From the NCBI GenBank assembly GCA_035295125.1, contig DATGJP010000095.1, positions 1 to 64,000 on the forward strand: DNA of 64,000 bases. Direction: 5' to 3'. Source of the DNA: JAICMB01 sp035295125 (GTDB lineage: Bacteria > Acidobacteriota > Terriglobia > Bryobacterales > Bryobacteraceae). The position numbers were made by a program, and so were the translations under genes. The notes below the pieces were generated by a model. That model saw nothing but the letters and a program-made list of their open reading frames with translations, was not told the DNA's origin and searched no databases. Position 1 is the first letter of the stretch; each line of letters starts with the position of its first letter. This document shows positions 24,138-34,300 of the stretch, piece after piece.

Positions 24138-25091
24138 CTATTGTTGTTGCTGCTGTTGTTGAACGTCGACGGGATCGGGTTTGGCAGGTTCTTCCCACTG
24201 GGGTGCGACGCTCAACTCGATCTCGGGCGGCGATGGCGCATCGGAAAGGGTCACGAGAACGGAGACCGCGAGTTCGCTGGCCGCGCTGCCTTTGAATATC
24301 CCTTTGGTTGGGGGAACGTCGGCATAGTCGCGGCCGATTGCGGTGCGAATGTGCCGGTCACCGGCTAACAAGTTATTGGTGGGATCGAACCCTACCCATC
24401 CCAGGCCCGGCAAGAGCGTCTCAACCCATGCGTGACTGGCCCCTTCCGAGGAACGATCGGGGGTCTGAACGCGCGGATACAAATATCCGCTCACGTAGCG
24501 GCACGGAATCTTCACCAAACGCACCAGCGCTATCATGATGTGCGCGAAGTCCTGGCAAACCCCTTTTCTCGCTTCAATGGCGTGATCGATGGGCGAGTCG
24601 ACTCGGGTCGCTTTCGGGACATAGTCGAACCAGGCGTGGAGGGAAGCGTTCAATTCCCGCAAAAACGACAAGGGATCATCACGACGTTCGACACGCAGCT
24701 CAGCGATGAGGCGCTCGAGTGCCGTGCTTCGATGGGCGAACTGACTCGGCATCAGCATTTCCCAATAATCGCTGCTTGCAACGAGGGCATCCAGTTCATC
24801 CCATGCTGCTCCATCCAGAGCCGCGGGCGGTTCATCCTGGCTTTGCACTTCCACGAGCGATTCAGCGATGATGCGAAGCTGCGTGTGCTTGCCGGGGACG
24901 TCGAAGTGATGGACGCTGTTGCCCATGTAGTCGCGGTACGAACTAACATGGGCGCGCGGATCCACCCGAAGCTGAAAGCTGAGGCAACGCTGCGAAGCCT
25001 CAGTGCGGGGATGCATGCGCACTTCCATGAGGCTCTCGCTCACGGGCGCGTCGTAGCGAAACTGAGTGATGTGTCGAATGGAGTAAAACAT
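24138..25091 (-). CDS. Transglutaminase-like cysteine protease/amidase
   Basis: From ATG 25091 the product is 317 residues. An N-terminal beta-rich domain (about 1-120, FYSIRHITQFRYDAPV) matches the bacterial transglutaminase N-terminal family. It is followed by the transglutaminase core with Cys at about 177 (ARKGVCQDFAHI), His (SHAWVE) and Asp (WVGFDPTNN). It should cleave or transfer amide bonds in the cytoplasm, as there is no signal peptide. The start overlaps the alpha-E gene (TGATG), the last step of a three-gene cassette. The C terminus is odd, ending in seven glutamines (DPVDVQQQQQQQ). Confidence 0.9.
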   Translation of the reverse strand: MFYSIRHITQFRYDAPVSESLMEVRMHPRTEASQRCLSFQLRVDPRAHVSSYRDYMGNSVHHFDVPGKHTQLRIIAESLVEVQSQDEPPAALDGAAWDELDALVASSDYWEMLMPSQFAHRSTALERLIAELRVERRDDPLSFLRELNASLHAWFDYVPKATRVDSPIDHAIEARKGVCQDFAHIMIALVRLVKIPCRYVSGYLYPRVQTPDRSSEGASHAWVETLLPGLGWVGFDPTNNLLAGDRHIRTAIGRDYADVPPTKGIFKGSAASELAVSVLVTLSDAPSPPEIELSVAPQWEEPAKPDPVDVQQQQQQQ

Positions 25092-26026
25092 CAGGCGTTG
25101 AGAGCGGCCTCCACAGGATAGGTGATGTAGGTCTGGTAGAGCGAGTTGTACACCTGCAGACACTGGCGCCGCACAGTGTCGAGATACGATTGCAGGCCTG
25201 CGCTCATGATCTCGTCCATCTGGCCGTATGCCAGGGTGGCCTGCATACGGCCGACGATTCGCTCGACGCGCGATGCGCGGCGGCTGGAGGCTTCCTCTCC
25301 GATCTGTTTCAACGATGTCGCCAACGCATCGGCGGCAAACCGAATGGAGTGCGGAAAAACCGGGCTTAGCACCAGAAACTCAGCGATGCGGTCCGGACGC
25401 AAGTCGGCTGTATAGGCCTTGCAATAGGCTTCGAACGCCATGCAGGATTGCAGCAGACCGATCCACTCCAAAGTCTCGAGATCGACCTGCGTATCGTTGT
25501 GGAAGGCCCGAAAATGGACGCTAACGAGGGTTGAGACCGCGGCGGCGCGTTCCAGATAGCGGCCAGCCTGAATGAACTGCCACCCCTCGCCGTGCGTCAT
25601 CGTCGAGTCGGTCACGCCCTGGAAAAGGTAGGTGCCTTCCAGAATGGACTGCAGGAAATCGCGAACATCGCCCTTGTGGTTGGTATTCTTCACCGCGTGG
25701 AACAGGCGATTCAACTGCTCCCACATTTCGGAGCTGACCTGTTCGCGCACTTGACGGGCGTTATCGCGGGCGGCCGTGACGCACGAGACGATCGACGACG
25801 GATGGGCGGCGGCCTGGATCAACGGCTTCACGACATCGTCGGCAGCCCAGTTCTCGACGTCCTCGATGCCGAGCGACTTGAGAACACGCGCCCAGTGGCT
25901 GGCATCGGTTCCGGCGCCGCGTTCGAGCATCAGGTAGAGCTGCGCGTTCAGCACGCGGGCGGTGTGTCCGGCCCGCTCCAGGTAACGGCTCATCCAGAAT
26001 AGACTGTCGGCAACGCGGGAAAGCAT
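25091..26026 (-). CDS. Alpha-E domain protein (DUF403)
   Basis: The 311-residue, all-helical protein begins MLSRVADSLFWMSRYLERAGHTARVLN, the characteristic alpha-E start. Known gene context ties alpha-E proteins to circularly permuted ATP-grasp ligases and transglutaminases, as here, and the set is thought to make or remove peptide-like modifications. No catalytic residues are known to me. The start overlaps the end of the ATP-grasp gene and the end overlaps the transglutaminase start, so all three are translationally coupled. Confidence 0.9.
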   Translation of the reverse strand: MLSRVADSLFWMSRYLERAGHTARVLNAQLYLMLERGAGTDASHWARVLKSLGIEDVENWAADDVVKPLIQAAAHPSSIVSCVTAARDNARQVREQVSSEMWEQLNRLFHAVKNTNHKGDVRDFLQSILEGTYLFQGVTDSTMTHGEGWQFIQAGRYLERAAAVSTLVSVHFRAFHNDTQVDLETLEWIGLLQSCMAFEAYCKAYTADLRPDRIAEFLVLSPVFPHSIRFAADALATSLKQIGEEASSRRASRVERIVGRMQATLAYGQMDEIMSAGLQSYLDTVRRQCLQVYNSLYQTYITYPVEAALNA

Positions 26027-27489
26027 CAGTGCAACACCCAGGTGTCCTTGCTACCACCGCCTTGCGAGGAATTCACCACCAGCGACCCTTTGCGCAGGGC
26101 CACACGCGTGAGGCCGCCCGGCACGACGGTCACCTTATCGCCGAACAAGATGTAGGGACGCAGATCGACGTGGCGAGGCTGGATGGTTCCATCGATGATG
26201 CAAGGGGCCCGAGAGAGGAGGATCGTCGGCTGTGCGATGTAATTCCGCGGATCGGACTCGACGTGACGGCGGAACTCCTCGCGCTGCGCGGCGGTGCTCT
26301 GGGCCCCGATCAGCATCCCATAGCCACCCGATTCGCCAACGGCTTTCACAACAAACCGGTCGAGATTCGCGAGGACGTGCCGGCGCTGGGACGTGTTGGA
26401 CATCTGGAATGTCTCCACATTGTTGAGAACCGGGTCCTCGCCCATGTAGTAGCGGATGATCTGGGGCACATAGGCATAAACAGCCTTGTCATCCGCGACT
26501 CCGGTGCCGAGGGCGTTGGCCAGGCTGACATTGCCAGCGCGGTAGGCGTTGAAGAGTCCAGGCACGCCGAGCGAGGAGTCGGCGCGGAAGGCCAGCGGGT
26601 CCACGAAGTCGTCGTCGATGCGTCGATAGATGACGTCGACGCGGCGCAGGCCGGTGGTGGTCCGCATGTAGACGACATTGTCGTGAACCACGAGGTCGCG
26701 ACCTTCGACGAGTTCGACGCCCATTTGCCGCGCGAGGAAGGCGTGCTCGAAATACGCCGAGTTGTAGACGCCGGGTGTCAGGAGCGCGATGGACGGCTCC
26801 AGGCATCCCTGGGGAGCCAGCGAGCGCAGCGTGGCCAGCAACGCCTGGCTGTAATGTTGAATCGGCTGCACGCCGCATTTCCGGAACAAATCCGGAAAAA
26901 TCCGTTTCATCACCTGGCGGCTGACCAGCATGTAGGAAACGCCGCTGGGAACCCGGAGGTTGTCTTCGAGCACGACGAACTCTCCGGAGGTTGTCCGTAT
27001 CAGATCGGTGCCGGCAACGGTGACGTAAGCATCGCGCCGCACCTGGAGACCGCGCATCTGGCGGCGGAAGTGTCTACAGCTATGGACCAGCTCGCGCGGG
27101 ACGACGCCATCATTCAGGATGCGGCCCTCGTGATACAGGTCCTTGAGGAAGAGATTGAGAGCGGTGATTCTCTGGACGAGTCCCCGCTCGATGCAGGCCC
27201 ATTCCGCTGCGGTGAGAATTCGCGGCAGCAGGTCGTTGGGAAAGATGCGCTCCGTTCCCTCCTCGCGGCCGTAGACCGTGAAGGTGATGCCTTGATGGAG
27301 GAAGGACTGATCGGCTATTTGCTGGCGGCGACGTAATTCATCGGCGGGTAGTTCGAGAAGCGCATCGTACACGTGGCGGTAATGCGGGCGCACGCTACCG
27401 GCGCCGTCAAGCATCTCGTCGTAGGCTTGATCCAATTCGTATTGTCGAAGAAACGCCGGTAAACCCGGCCCGCCTGCTATGCCTGTCAT
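26026..27489 (-). CDS. Circularly permuted type 2 ATP-grasp protein
   Basis: The 487-residue protein matches the DUF404/DUF407-type circularly permuted ATP-grasp family. Visible blocks include YDEMLDGAGSVRPHYRHVYDAL, EGTERIFPNDLLPRIL, FVVLEDNLRVPSGVSYML, VAPQ-type motif VYAYVPQIIRYY, and GESGGYGMLIG (ATP-binding). ATP-grasp enzymes join a carboxylate to an amine using ATP, so a peptide ligase role is inferred. It is the first gene of the cassette with alpha-E and transglutaminase. The DinB-like gene lies 75 bases upstream in the same direction. Confidence 0.92.
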   Translation of the reverse strand: MTGIAGGPGLPAFLRQYELDQAYDEMLDGAGSVRPHYRHVYDALLELPADELRRRQQIADQSFLHQGITFTVYGREEGTERIFPNDLLPRILTAAEWACIERGLVQRITALNLFLKDLYHEGRILNDGVVPRELVHSCRHFRRQMRGLQVRRDAYVTVAGTDLIRTTSGEFVVLEDNLRVPSGVSYMLVSRQVMKRIFPDLFRKCGVQPIQHYSQALLATLRSLAPQGCLEPSIALLTPGVYNSAYFEHAFLARQMGVELVEGRDLVVHDNVVYMRTTTGLRRVDVIYRRIDDDFVDPLAFRADSSLGVPGLFNAYRAGNVSLANALGTGVADDKAVYAYVPQIIRYYMGEDPVLNNVETFQMSNTSQRRHVLANLDRFVVKAVGESGGYGMLIGAQSTAAQREEFRRHVESDPRNYIAQPTILLSRAPCIIDGTIQPRHVDLRPYILFGDKVTVVPGGLTRVALRKGSLVVNSSQGGGSKDTWVLH

Positions 27490-27564
27490 CTTCCTCGTTG
27501 CTCCTCTTCGAACGGGGAAGGAAGTCGTGACTGGAAGCTAGTGTATCACTGCTTCCGGGAAGAC

Positions 27565-28047
27565 CTATGCGTTTCTACTGTCCGCCGAAGGGCCATAGAT
27601 GGCGGGGACGGAAGCGCCCATCGGCCGCAGGTATGCCGACAATTGGCCGCGATCGTGGATAGCGTCGAAGAGGATGAACCACAAGAACTGTCCGACGGGC
27701 TGTTCCGATACAACCTTGCCGTTGTAGTAGAACTGAGCGACCCGCTTCCAGGAGTCTTCATCCATCTTCGAGACAGCATCGGTCAAGTCGTTCGAGAGTT
27801 GCTCGAAGAGCCGCAACATCTCGTCGAGCGGTGGAGGCGGCTCGACCTTCCACTCGGCTTTGAATTGAGTGGCGGCATCCAGGCATGATTTGAGTTCGTT
27901 CGTGAGCGTCCATATCACCTGTTCCGCCGACGGCGAGCGATCATGCGGCTTATAGCCGAGCCGGTCGGCTGGAATTGCCTGCAGAACGCGGAGGAAGACT
28001 GGAAGTTCCGCCTTTCGACGTTCAATGTAGAATTCGCGTAATGTCAT
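27565..28047 (-). CDS. DinB-like four-helix protein
   Basis: From ATG 28047, preceded by AGAAGAGGT, the product is 160 residues. It has the DinB/YfiT-like pattern of helices with spaced metal-type positions: LGYKPHDRSPSAEQVIWTLTNE, then FLWFILFDAIHDRGQLSAYLRPMG. The last motif, H-D-R-GQ, is the common DinB signature with the third metal ligand, but the usual first His of the helix-1/2 motif (WHLxH) appears replaced here (WTLTNE). Members are often thiol transferases with mycothiol or bacillithiol, but many are uncharacterised. It may be co-transcribed with the ATP-grasp cassette downstream. Confidence 0.8.
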   Translation of the reverse strand: MTLREFYIERRKAELPVFLRVLQAIPADRLGYKPHDRSPSAEQVIWTLTNELKSCLDAATQFKAEWKVEPPPPLDEMLRLFEQLSNDLTDAVSKMDEDSWKRVAQFYYNGKVVSEQPVGQFLWFILFDAIHDRGQLSAYLRPMGASVPAIYGPSADSRNA

Positions 28048-28130
28048 ATGCACCTCTTCTCCACTTGCTTTCCAGCGGGCGCTCGCAACATCATGAGTAT
28101 AACCCATGACGAGAGCGGCAACCAAACCAT

Positions 28131-28688
28131 ATGGCGATCGCTAAAGACTTCCGCTTCATCGGGCGGTTGTGCCTGGACTTCGCCCAGACCGGCGATATGG
28201 GATTTGGAACCCGCTTTGAACGGCTCACTTCGCCCGCGGAGCTGCAACGATGGCTGTCACTCAGCGCGCTGCAGCTTTCGACGGTGAAGATCACGGCTAA
28301 CGATCTCGAACGCGCTAAGAAGCTGCGGGGAGCGATTTGGCGAGCCGCCGAAGCCGTTCTCTCGAACGCGGCTCCGGCGGGCGCCGACATTCGCCTGATC
28401 AATGGCATCGGCGGCGGTCCTTGCCTGGCGAGGGAGCTCGATTCGGAAGCGAGAGCGATGCGCTGGCGGCGGCCCACTGCGGCCGCGGCGTTCGCGACTA
28501 TCGCGCAGGATGCTGTCCTGCTCTTTGGAGACGAGGTTCAGCGCGGGCGACTCCGCCGCTGCGAGAATTCGGGTTGCCGGGCGATATTCTATGACGACTC
28601 ACGACCCGGCCTGAGGCGCTGGTGCGCATCGAACCGCTGCGGCGACCGGGTTCGCGCCCGGCTTTACCGCGAGCGTCGACGGCAGTGA
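28131..28688 (+). CDS. CGNR zinc-finger (ABATE-type) regulator
   Basis: The 185-residue protein has the ABATE domain (about 1-125) beginning with FRFIGRLCLDFAQT, then a C-terminal zinc ribbon RRCENSGCRAIFYD ... RRWCASNRCGDRVRARLYRERRR. The family's usual final motif is CGNR; here it reads CGDR. These proteins are predicted DNA-binding stress regulators. It is divergent from the DinB-like gene and convergent with the RND outer-membrane gene, ending three bases before it. Confidence 0.85.
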   Translation: MAIAKDFRFIGRLCLDFAQTGDMGFGTRFERLTSPAELQRWLSLSALQLSTVKITANDLERAKKLRGAIWRAAEAVLSNAAPAGADIRLINGIGGGPCLARELDSEARAMRWRRPTAAAAFATIAQDAVLLFGDEVQRGRLRRCENSGCRAIFYDDSRPGLRRWCASNRCGDRVRARLYRERRRQ

Positions 28689-28691
28689 GCG

Positions 28692-30155
28692 TCAGCCCTT
28701 ACGCAGCGATGGCAACGTCGGCAGGTCCTTGATGTTCCAACCGCCGCCCAGCGCTTTGATGAGAAGCACGCTCGCGTCCATGCGCCGGCGTTGGATATCG
28801 ATCTCATTGCGCTGGTTCGTCAGGGCGGTGGTTTGGGCGGTTATCACTTGCAGATAATTGTCCACTCCGCCCTGATATCGATTGATGAAGATCTGGAGCG
28901 CCTCTTCGGCTGAAGCGACGGCGCTGCGTTGCTGCTTCTCTTCGTTCTCCAGAATGCGCAACGCGGCGAGGCTGTCTTCGACTTGCTGAAACGCCGTCAG
29001 CGTCGTTTCGCGATAATTTGCGACCGCTGCGTCGTACGAGGCGACGGCGGCATCAGAACCGGCATGGCGGCGTCCCGCATCGAATAGCGTCTGCGCGAGA
29101 GATGGGCCGACAGCCCAGAAACGGCTCGGCCAGTTCAGCCAGTTGAGAATCGAGCTGCCTTCGATACCGGCTGAGGCGCCCAGGGTCACCGTCGGAAAGA
29201 ATGCCGCACGCGCAATTCCGATCTGTTCGTTGGCTTCCTCGATGCGGCGCTCGGCCGCGGCTACGTCGGGACGGCGCTCCAGGAGCTGCGAAGGCAATCC
29301 GACCGGTACGGCGGGAGGCGTAGTCCCGAGCGGCGCCGCAGCCAGGCTGAATTGCGCCGGCGGCTTGCCGAGCAGAGTGGCAATGGCGTGTTCGTACTGC
29401 GCGCGCTCGACGCCGATGTCGGTCTGCTGTGCGGTCGCGGTATCGAACTGAGTTTGCGCCTGCGCAACGTCGGATTTAGGCACTGCCCCGCCCTCGAAGC
29501 GGTTTTGCGTGAGCCGCAACGCGTCTGAATACGCCTTTACGGTGTCGTCGAGGAGCTGCTTCTGAGCGTCGGCGGCTCGCAGCTCAAAATAATCGTACGC
29601 GAGCTCCGCCTGAATGCTCAGGGTGGCGGTTGCGAGATCGGCGGCTGTCGCCTGTGCTTCCTCGCGCGCCGCGTTCACGGTACGCCGCACGCGACCCCAC
29701 AGGTCGACCTCATACGACAGATCGAATGGCAACGTGAAGTCGCCGGTAGACGATGGCCGCAGCGGGAAATAGGGGCGATTTGCGGATTCGCGGACGGACG
29801 CAATGCCCGGGGTTGTGGAAATCGTGGGGAATTCGGAAGCGCGATTGAAGCGAATCAGGGCGCGTGCCTGGCGGAAGCGCGCTTCGGCGATTTTCAGATT
29901 CTGGTTTCCGGTCACGGCCTGTTCTTCGAGCGCGGTCAGTTGGGGATCAGCGAAAGCTTCCCACCAGTTCGGAGGCAAGGCCGGTGCGCCGGGTTGCGCG
30001 AACTTCCAGTCCTTCGTCTCTTTGAAGCTGTCCGGTGGCGCTTCCTTGAAAGCAGCCGGCACCTGCACATCGGGCTTCTTATATTTCGGGCCAACCATGC
30101 AGCTTGACAGCAGGAATGCCGCTGCGATGAGAGCCGCCCGGATATGATGCTTCAT
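28692..30155 (-). CDS. RND efflux outer-membrane lipoprotein (NodT/OprM family)
   Basis: The 487-residue protein has a lipobox (LLSSC, about 15-19) and the repeated outer-membrane factor layout of the TolC/OprM family. It contains VGPKYKKPDVQVPAAF, SFDPQLTALE-type PNWWEAFADPQLTALEEQ, DLSYEVDLWGRVRR and VPVGLPSQLLERRPDVAAAE. It forms the outer-membrane channel of a tripartite drug or solvent pump. It is the third gene of the efflux operon; its start overlaps the end of the adaptor gene by four bases (ATGA). Confidence 0.93.
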   Translation of the reverse strand: MKHHIRAALIAAAFLLSSCMVGPKYKKPDVQVPAAFKEAPPDSFKETKDWKFAQPGAPALPPNWWEAFADPQLTALEEQAVTGNQNLKIAEARFRQARALIRFNRASEFPTISTTPGIASVRESANRPYFPLRPSSTGDFTLPFDLSYEVDLWGRVRRTVNAAREEAQATAADLATATLSIQAELAYDYFELRAADAQKQLLDDTVKAYSDALRLTQNRFEGGAVPKSDVAQAQTQFDTATAQQTDIGVERAQYEHAIATLLGKPPAQFSLAAAPLGTTPPAVPVGLPSQLLERRPDVAAAERRIEEANEQIGIARAAFFPTVTLGASAGIEGSSILNWLNWPSRFWAVGPSLAQTLFDAGRRHAGSDAAVASYDAAVANYRETTLTAFQQVEDSLAALRILENEEKQQRSAVASAEEALQIFINRYQGGVDNYLQVITAQTTALTNQRNEIDIQRRRMDASVLLIKALGGGWNIKDLPTLPSLRKG

Positions 30156-31345
30156 TCTGCCTCCTTCGCCGCCAGTCGAATCGGCGCGCCGCTTTCGAGG
30201 GAATCGGAAGGATCGAGGATGATCGAGTCGGAGGCCCGCAAGCCCGACACAATCTCGACATTCGCACCGTAATCCCGGCCGATGGTCACCGGGACAAGGT
30301 CAGCGCGGCTGCCGTGCACCACGCCGACTCGCAAGCCTTCGCGCCGGAACAGAAGCGTGTTGGCGGGGATGGTGACGGAGCGGATGGTCAAGGGAAGTTT
30401 GAGATGAACCGATATGTATGCTCCGGGCAGGAGCAATCCTTCGGGATTGTCGACATCCACCTCCGCCAGCAAGGTACGCGATGACGGGTCGATGGCGCTC
30501 GAGTTTCGCGCCAGACGTCCGTGAAACACGCGCCCGGGGTACTCGTCGAGGGTGAGCGTCGCGGTCGCACCCGGACGGGCAGCGTGAGAGTAGACTTCGG
30601 GAACCGGGACGAACACCCGCAGAGTTGCAATCGACGCGAGATGGAACAACTCTTTGCTCTGCGCCGCGGAGCCGGCATCGATCAGCGCGCCGATGTCGGT
30701 ACTGCGAGCCGTGATGACGCCATCAAACGGCGCGTACACCTTCTCGAACGACTGCAATTGCTCGAGGCGCCGCACATTGGCGGCGTTCGAATCGACGGTG
30801 GCTTTCTGGGCGTTCATATTTGCGACCGCCTGATCGGTCTCCTGTTTTGAGACGGAGTTGCTTTTCAGCAGAAACTGCCAGCGGTCGGCGGTGGTTTTCG
30901 CGAGATCGTAGTTGGCGTTGGCGGTGACCAGTTGCGCCTGGGCCTGCTGCAGTTGCTGATCGACTTCCGGCGTTTCGATCTCGGCGAGCAGGTCGCCCTT
31001 CCTGACGCGGGCTCCGATGTCGAAATACCAACGCGCGAGATAGCCGCTGGTGCGGGCGTAGATAGGGGAATCGGTGAAGGCCTGGGTGTTACCCGGCAGG
31101 ACGATTTCCTGTACCGGAGCTGCGAGCTGGGGATGAACCACACGCACGATGGGCGTCGCCGCCTGTTCGGTGTTGTGCGCGAGCTCGGCGCTCGCCGCCG
31201 TCCGCGCTTGAATTCCATTGTGGATCCCAAATCCCAGGGCTCCCGCGGCGGCCAGCGCGAAAATGACTGGACTGAGCCAGCGCTTCACGTGCGTGTTTCT
31301 CAGTTTCGGGCTTGTTTGTAGGTTCTGGTTTTCTTCGGTTGTCAT
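30152..31345 (-). CDS. RND efflux periplasmic adaptor (HlyD family)
   Basis: From ATG 31345 the product is 397 residues. It has one N-terminal membrane anchor (WLSPVIFALAAAGALGFGI), the lipoyl half-motifs SGYLARWYFDIGARVRKGDLL and VYAPFDGVITARSTDIGALI, and a coiled-coil hairpin between them (QQLQQAQAQLVTANANYDLA). It links the inner-membrane pump to the outer-membrane channel. The ATG overlaps the stop of the RND gene (ATGA). The longer upstream open frame is only the pump gene read in another frame. Confidence 0.93.
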   Translation of the reverse strand: MTTEENQNLQTSPKLRNTHVKRWLSPVIFALAAAGALGFGIHNGIQARTAASAELAHNTEQAATPIVRVVHPQLAAPVQEIVLPGNTQAFTDSPIYARTSGYLARWYFDIGARVRKGDLLAEIETPEVDQQLQQAQAQLVTANANYDLAKTTADRWQFLLKSNSVSKQETDQAVANMNAQKATVDSNAANVRRLEQLQSFEKVYAPFDGVITARSTDIGALIDAGSAAQSKELFHLASIATLRVFVPVPEVYSHAARPGATATLTLDEYPGRVFHGRLARNSSAIDPSSRTLLAEVDVDNPEGLLLPGAYISVHLKLPLTIRSVTIPANTLLFRREGLRVGVVHGSRADLVPVTIGRDYGANVEIVSGLRASDSIILDPSDSLESGAPIRLAAKEAE

Positions 31346-34300
31346 GATGTTCTCCGATTGATCGGGGCATCTTCTTCTTCCGCAGTCTTCGTGAATTCGC
31401 GGACGCGAGAGCCATGCACGATTGCGAACACCGCGGGTACAAATGCCAGGGTTGCCAGAGTCGCGCAGATCAGGCCTCCGATGACGGCGCGTCCAAGCGG
31501 GGCGTTTTGCTCGCCGCCTTCTCCCAGTCCCAGCGCCATCGGAATCATGCCGATGATCATGGCCAGGGCGGTCATTAGCACGGGACGGAAGCGCGTGGCG
31601 CCCGCTTCGATGGCTGCTTCCAACGCGTCGCCGTGTTCGGCAAGCCGATCCTTGGCGAATGCGACTACCAGGATGCTGTTCGCCGTGGCCACGCCCATAC
31701 ACATGATGGACCCCATCAGCGCTGGAACACTGAGAGTCGTTCGCGTGAGGAACAGGAACAGCACGATGCCGGCGAGAGCGGCCGGCAGAGCGGTGATAAT
31801 CACAAACGGGTCGAGCCAGGACTGGAAATTCACGACGATCAGCAGATAGACGAGGACGATTGCGAATCCCAATCCCGCCAGCAGGCCGATATAGGATGTC
31901 CGCATGGTGTCCAGTTGGCCACGTACCGTGATGAAGCTGCCGCGCGGGAGGGATTTGCGATTGGCGTCGACGATTCGGGAGATATCGCGGCCGGCTGCAC
32001 CCAGGTCACGATCCTGCACGGCGGCGTAGAGATCCACAACACGGCGGATGTTGTAGTGGTTCAGCACCGCCATTTCGTTGGAGCGCGAGATGGATGCGAC
32101 GTCGGCCAGGATCTCGGGCCGCGGCGCGGCAGGAGCGTTGATCGGAATGTTTTGCAGATCCTGCAACGATTGGATCGCGTACTGCGGAGTCTGTTCGACG
32201 AGGTTGTAGCTCACGCCGTTCTGCCAGTTCAGGAAGAAGGTCGGCGTCACCTGGAAGCTGCCGCTGAGCGAAACCAGCAGGCTGTTGGCGACATCGCGCG
32301 GAGAATAGCCGCCCTCAGCCGCCTTCGTGCGGTCGACCGCGATGTGAAACTTGGGGTAGTCGAAATTCTGCTGCATGCGGGCGTCCACGACGCCCGGAAC
32401 GTGGCGCATCTGCTCGAGAATATGGTCCGCAACCACGCGGTTGGCGTCGACATTTGCGCCGTCGATCTGGATGTCGACCGGTGCAGGCAATCCGAAATTG
32501 AGAATTTGCGTCACGATGTCGGCAGGCAGAAAGTAGAACGTCACGCCGGGGAATTCCTGCGGCAGCTTCTTGCGCAGGTCGCGGATATAGGCGGCCGTGG
32601 GATGGTGCTGCTCGCCGAGCGAAACGAAGATGTCCGCATCGGCGTTTCCAATCAGTCCGTTCGTGGAGCGCATGAAATTTAACTGGCTGACGGGGAAACC
32701 CATGTTGTCGAGAATGCTGCTGACCTCGGACCGCGGAATCTCGCGGCGAACGGAATCTTCCACGAAGTCGCAGAGTTTCGCGGTTTCCTCGATGCGCGTT
32801 CCGGTTTTGGCGCGCAGGTGCAGGATGAACTCGCCGGCATCGGTGTTCGGGAAGAAATCCTGACCGAGCCAGGGCACCAGGAAGAAAGTGCTCGCGCAAA
32901 GCGCAAGGAAGATCGTGACAAACGCCACTCGGCGGTACACGAGCGTGGTCAGCAGGAGCTGATAGGCGAGACGCAGCCGGTCGAACGCGCGTTCGAAGGT
33001 CCTTTGAAACCAGACCAGGGGATTTCGAGATTCGCGATTGGGGTGGCGCACTCTCAGCAGGTACATGGCGAGGGTCGGCACCAGGGTTCGGGACAGAATG
33101 TACGACGCGATCATCGCGAAGATTACCGCTTCCGCCAAGGGCACGAAGAGGTAACGCGCCACGCCCGAGAGGAAGAACATCGGAAGGAAGACGATGCAGA
33201 TGCACAGCGTCGAGACTAATGCGGGGACCGCGATCTGGCCCGCTCCTTGATAGATCGCCTGGCGCAGATCCATGCCCGATTCGAGATAGCGCTCGATGTT
33301 TTCGATGGTGACCGTGGCGTCGTCGACGAGAATGCCGACTGCCAGCGCCAGGCCACCCAATGTCATGACGTTGATGGTTTCGTGCAGGAGGCCGAGGACA
33401 ACCACCGAGCTAAGAATCGAAAGCGGGATCGATATCGCGATGATCAGCGTGCTGCGCCAGCTTCCGAGGAATATGAGGATCATCAGGCCGGTCAGACACG
33501 CGGCGATGATTGCTTCGCGAATGACACCGTTGACAGCGGCGCGCACAAAGATGGACTGGTCGCCCAGCGGTTGGATCTTCAACTCCGGCGGCAAGGTCGT
33601 CTGAATGCGCGGCAGAAGTTTGCGGATACCGTTCACCACGTCGATGGTCGAGGCATTGCCGGCCTTCAGAACCGTGACCAGCGCGCTGCGTTTTCCATCC
33701 TGACGCACTACATTGGTTTGCGGCGCGAATCCATCGCTCACCTGGGCCACGTCGCGGAGATAGATGGTGGCACCATTGGCGACCTTCACCGGGAGGTCGT
33801 TCAGTTCGGCTACGGTGCGTGGAGCGGCGTTCAGGTCGACGTCGTACTCGAACTGGTCGATCTTCGCCGTGCCGGAGGGAAGAACGAGGTTCTGCGCGTT
33901 GACTGCCGCCACCACGTCCGCGGGGGCGATTCCCTTGGCTTGCAGGAGCTGGGGGTTCAGCGAGACCATCACCTGGCGCTGCTTGCCGCCATAGGGAAAT
34001 GGAACCGCCGCGCCCGGCACGGTGACCAGTTGGGTGCGCAGAAAATTCAGTGCGATGTCGTTGAGTTGAGATTCGGTGAGGCCGTTGCCCGAGAGTGCGA
34101 GCTGCAGAATCGGGACACTCGACGCGCTGAAGTTGATGATGAGGGGCGGCTGCGTTCCCGCGGGCAACTGGCGCAGAATCGTCTGGGACGCGGCGGTGAC
34201 CTGCGCGTTGGCCGTATCGAGGCTGGCGCCGGGCTGCAGGAAAATCTTCACCACGGCAGCGCCATTCACGGTAGTCGACTCGATGTGCTGGATGTTATCG

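Noticed and set aside
26029..27336. 435-residue plus-strand open frame
   Set aside because: It is the antisense of the ATP-grasp gene. High-GC third positions keep it open; it has no domain and no ribosome site.
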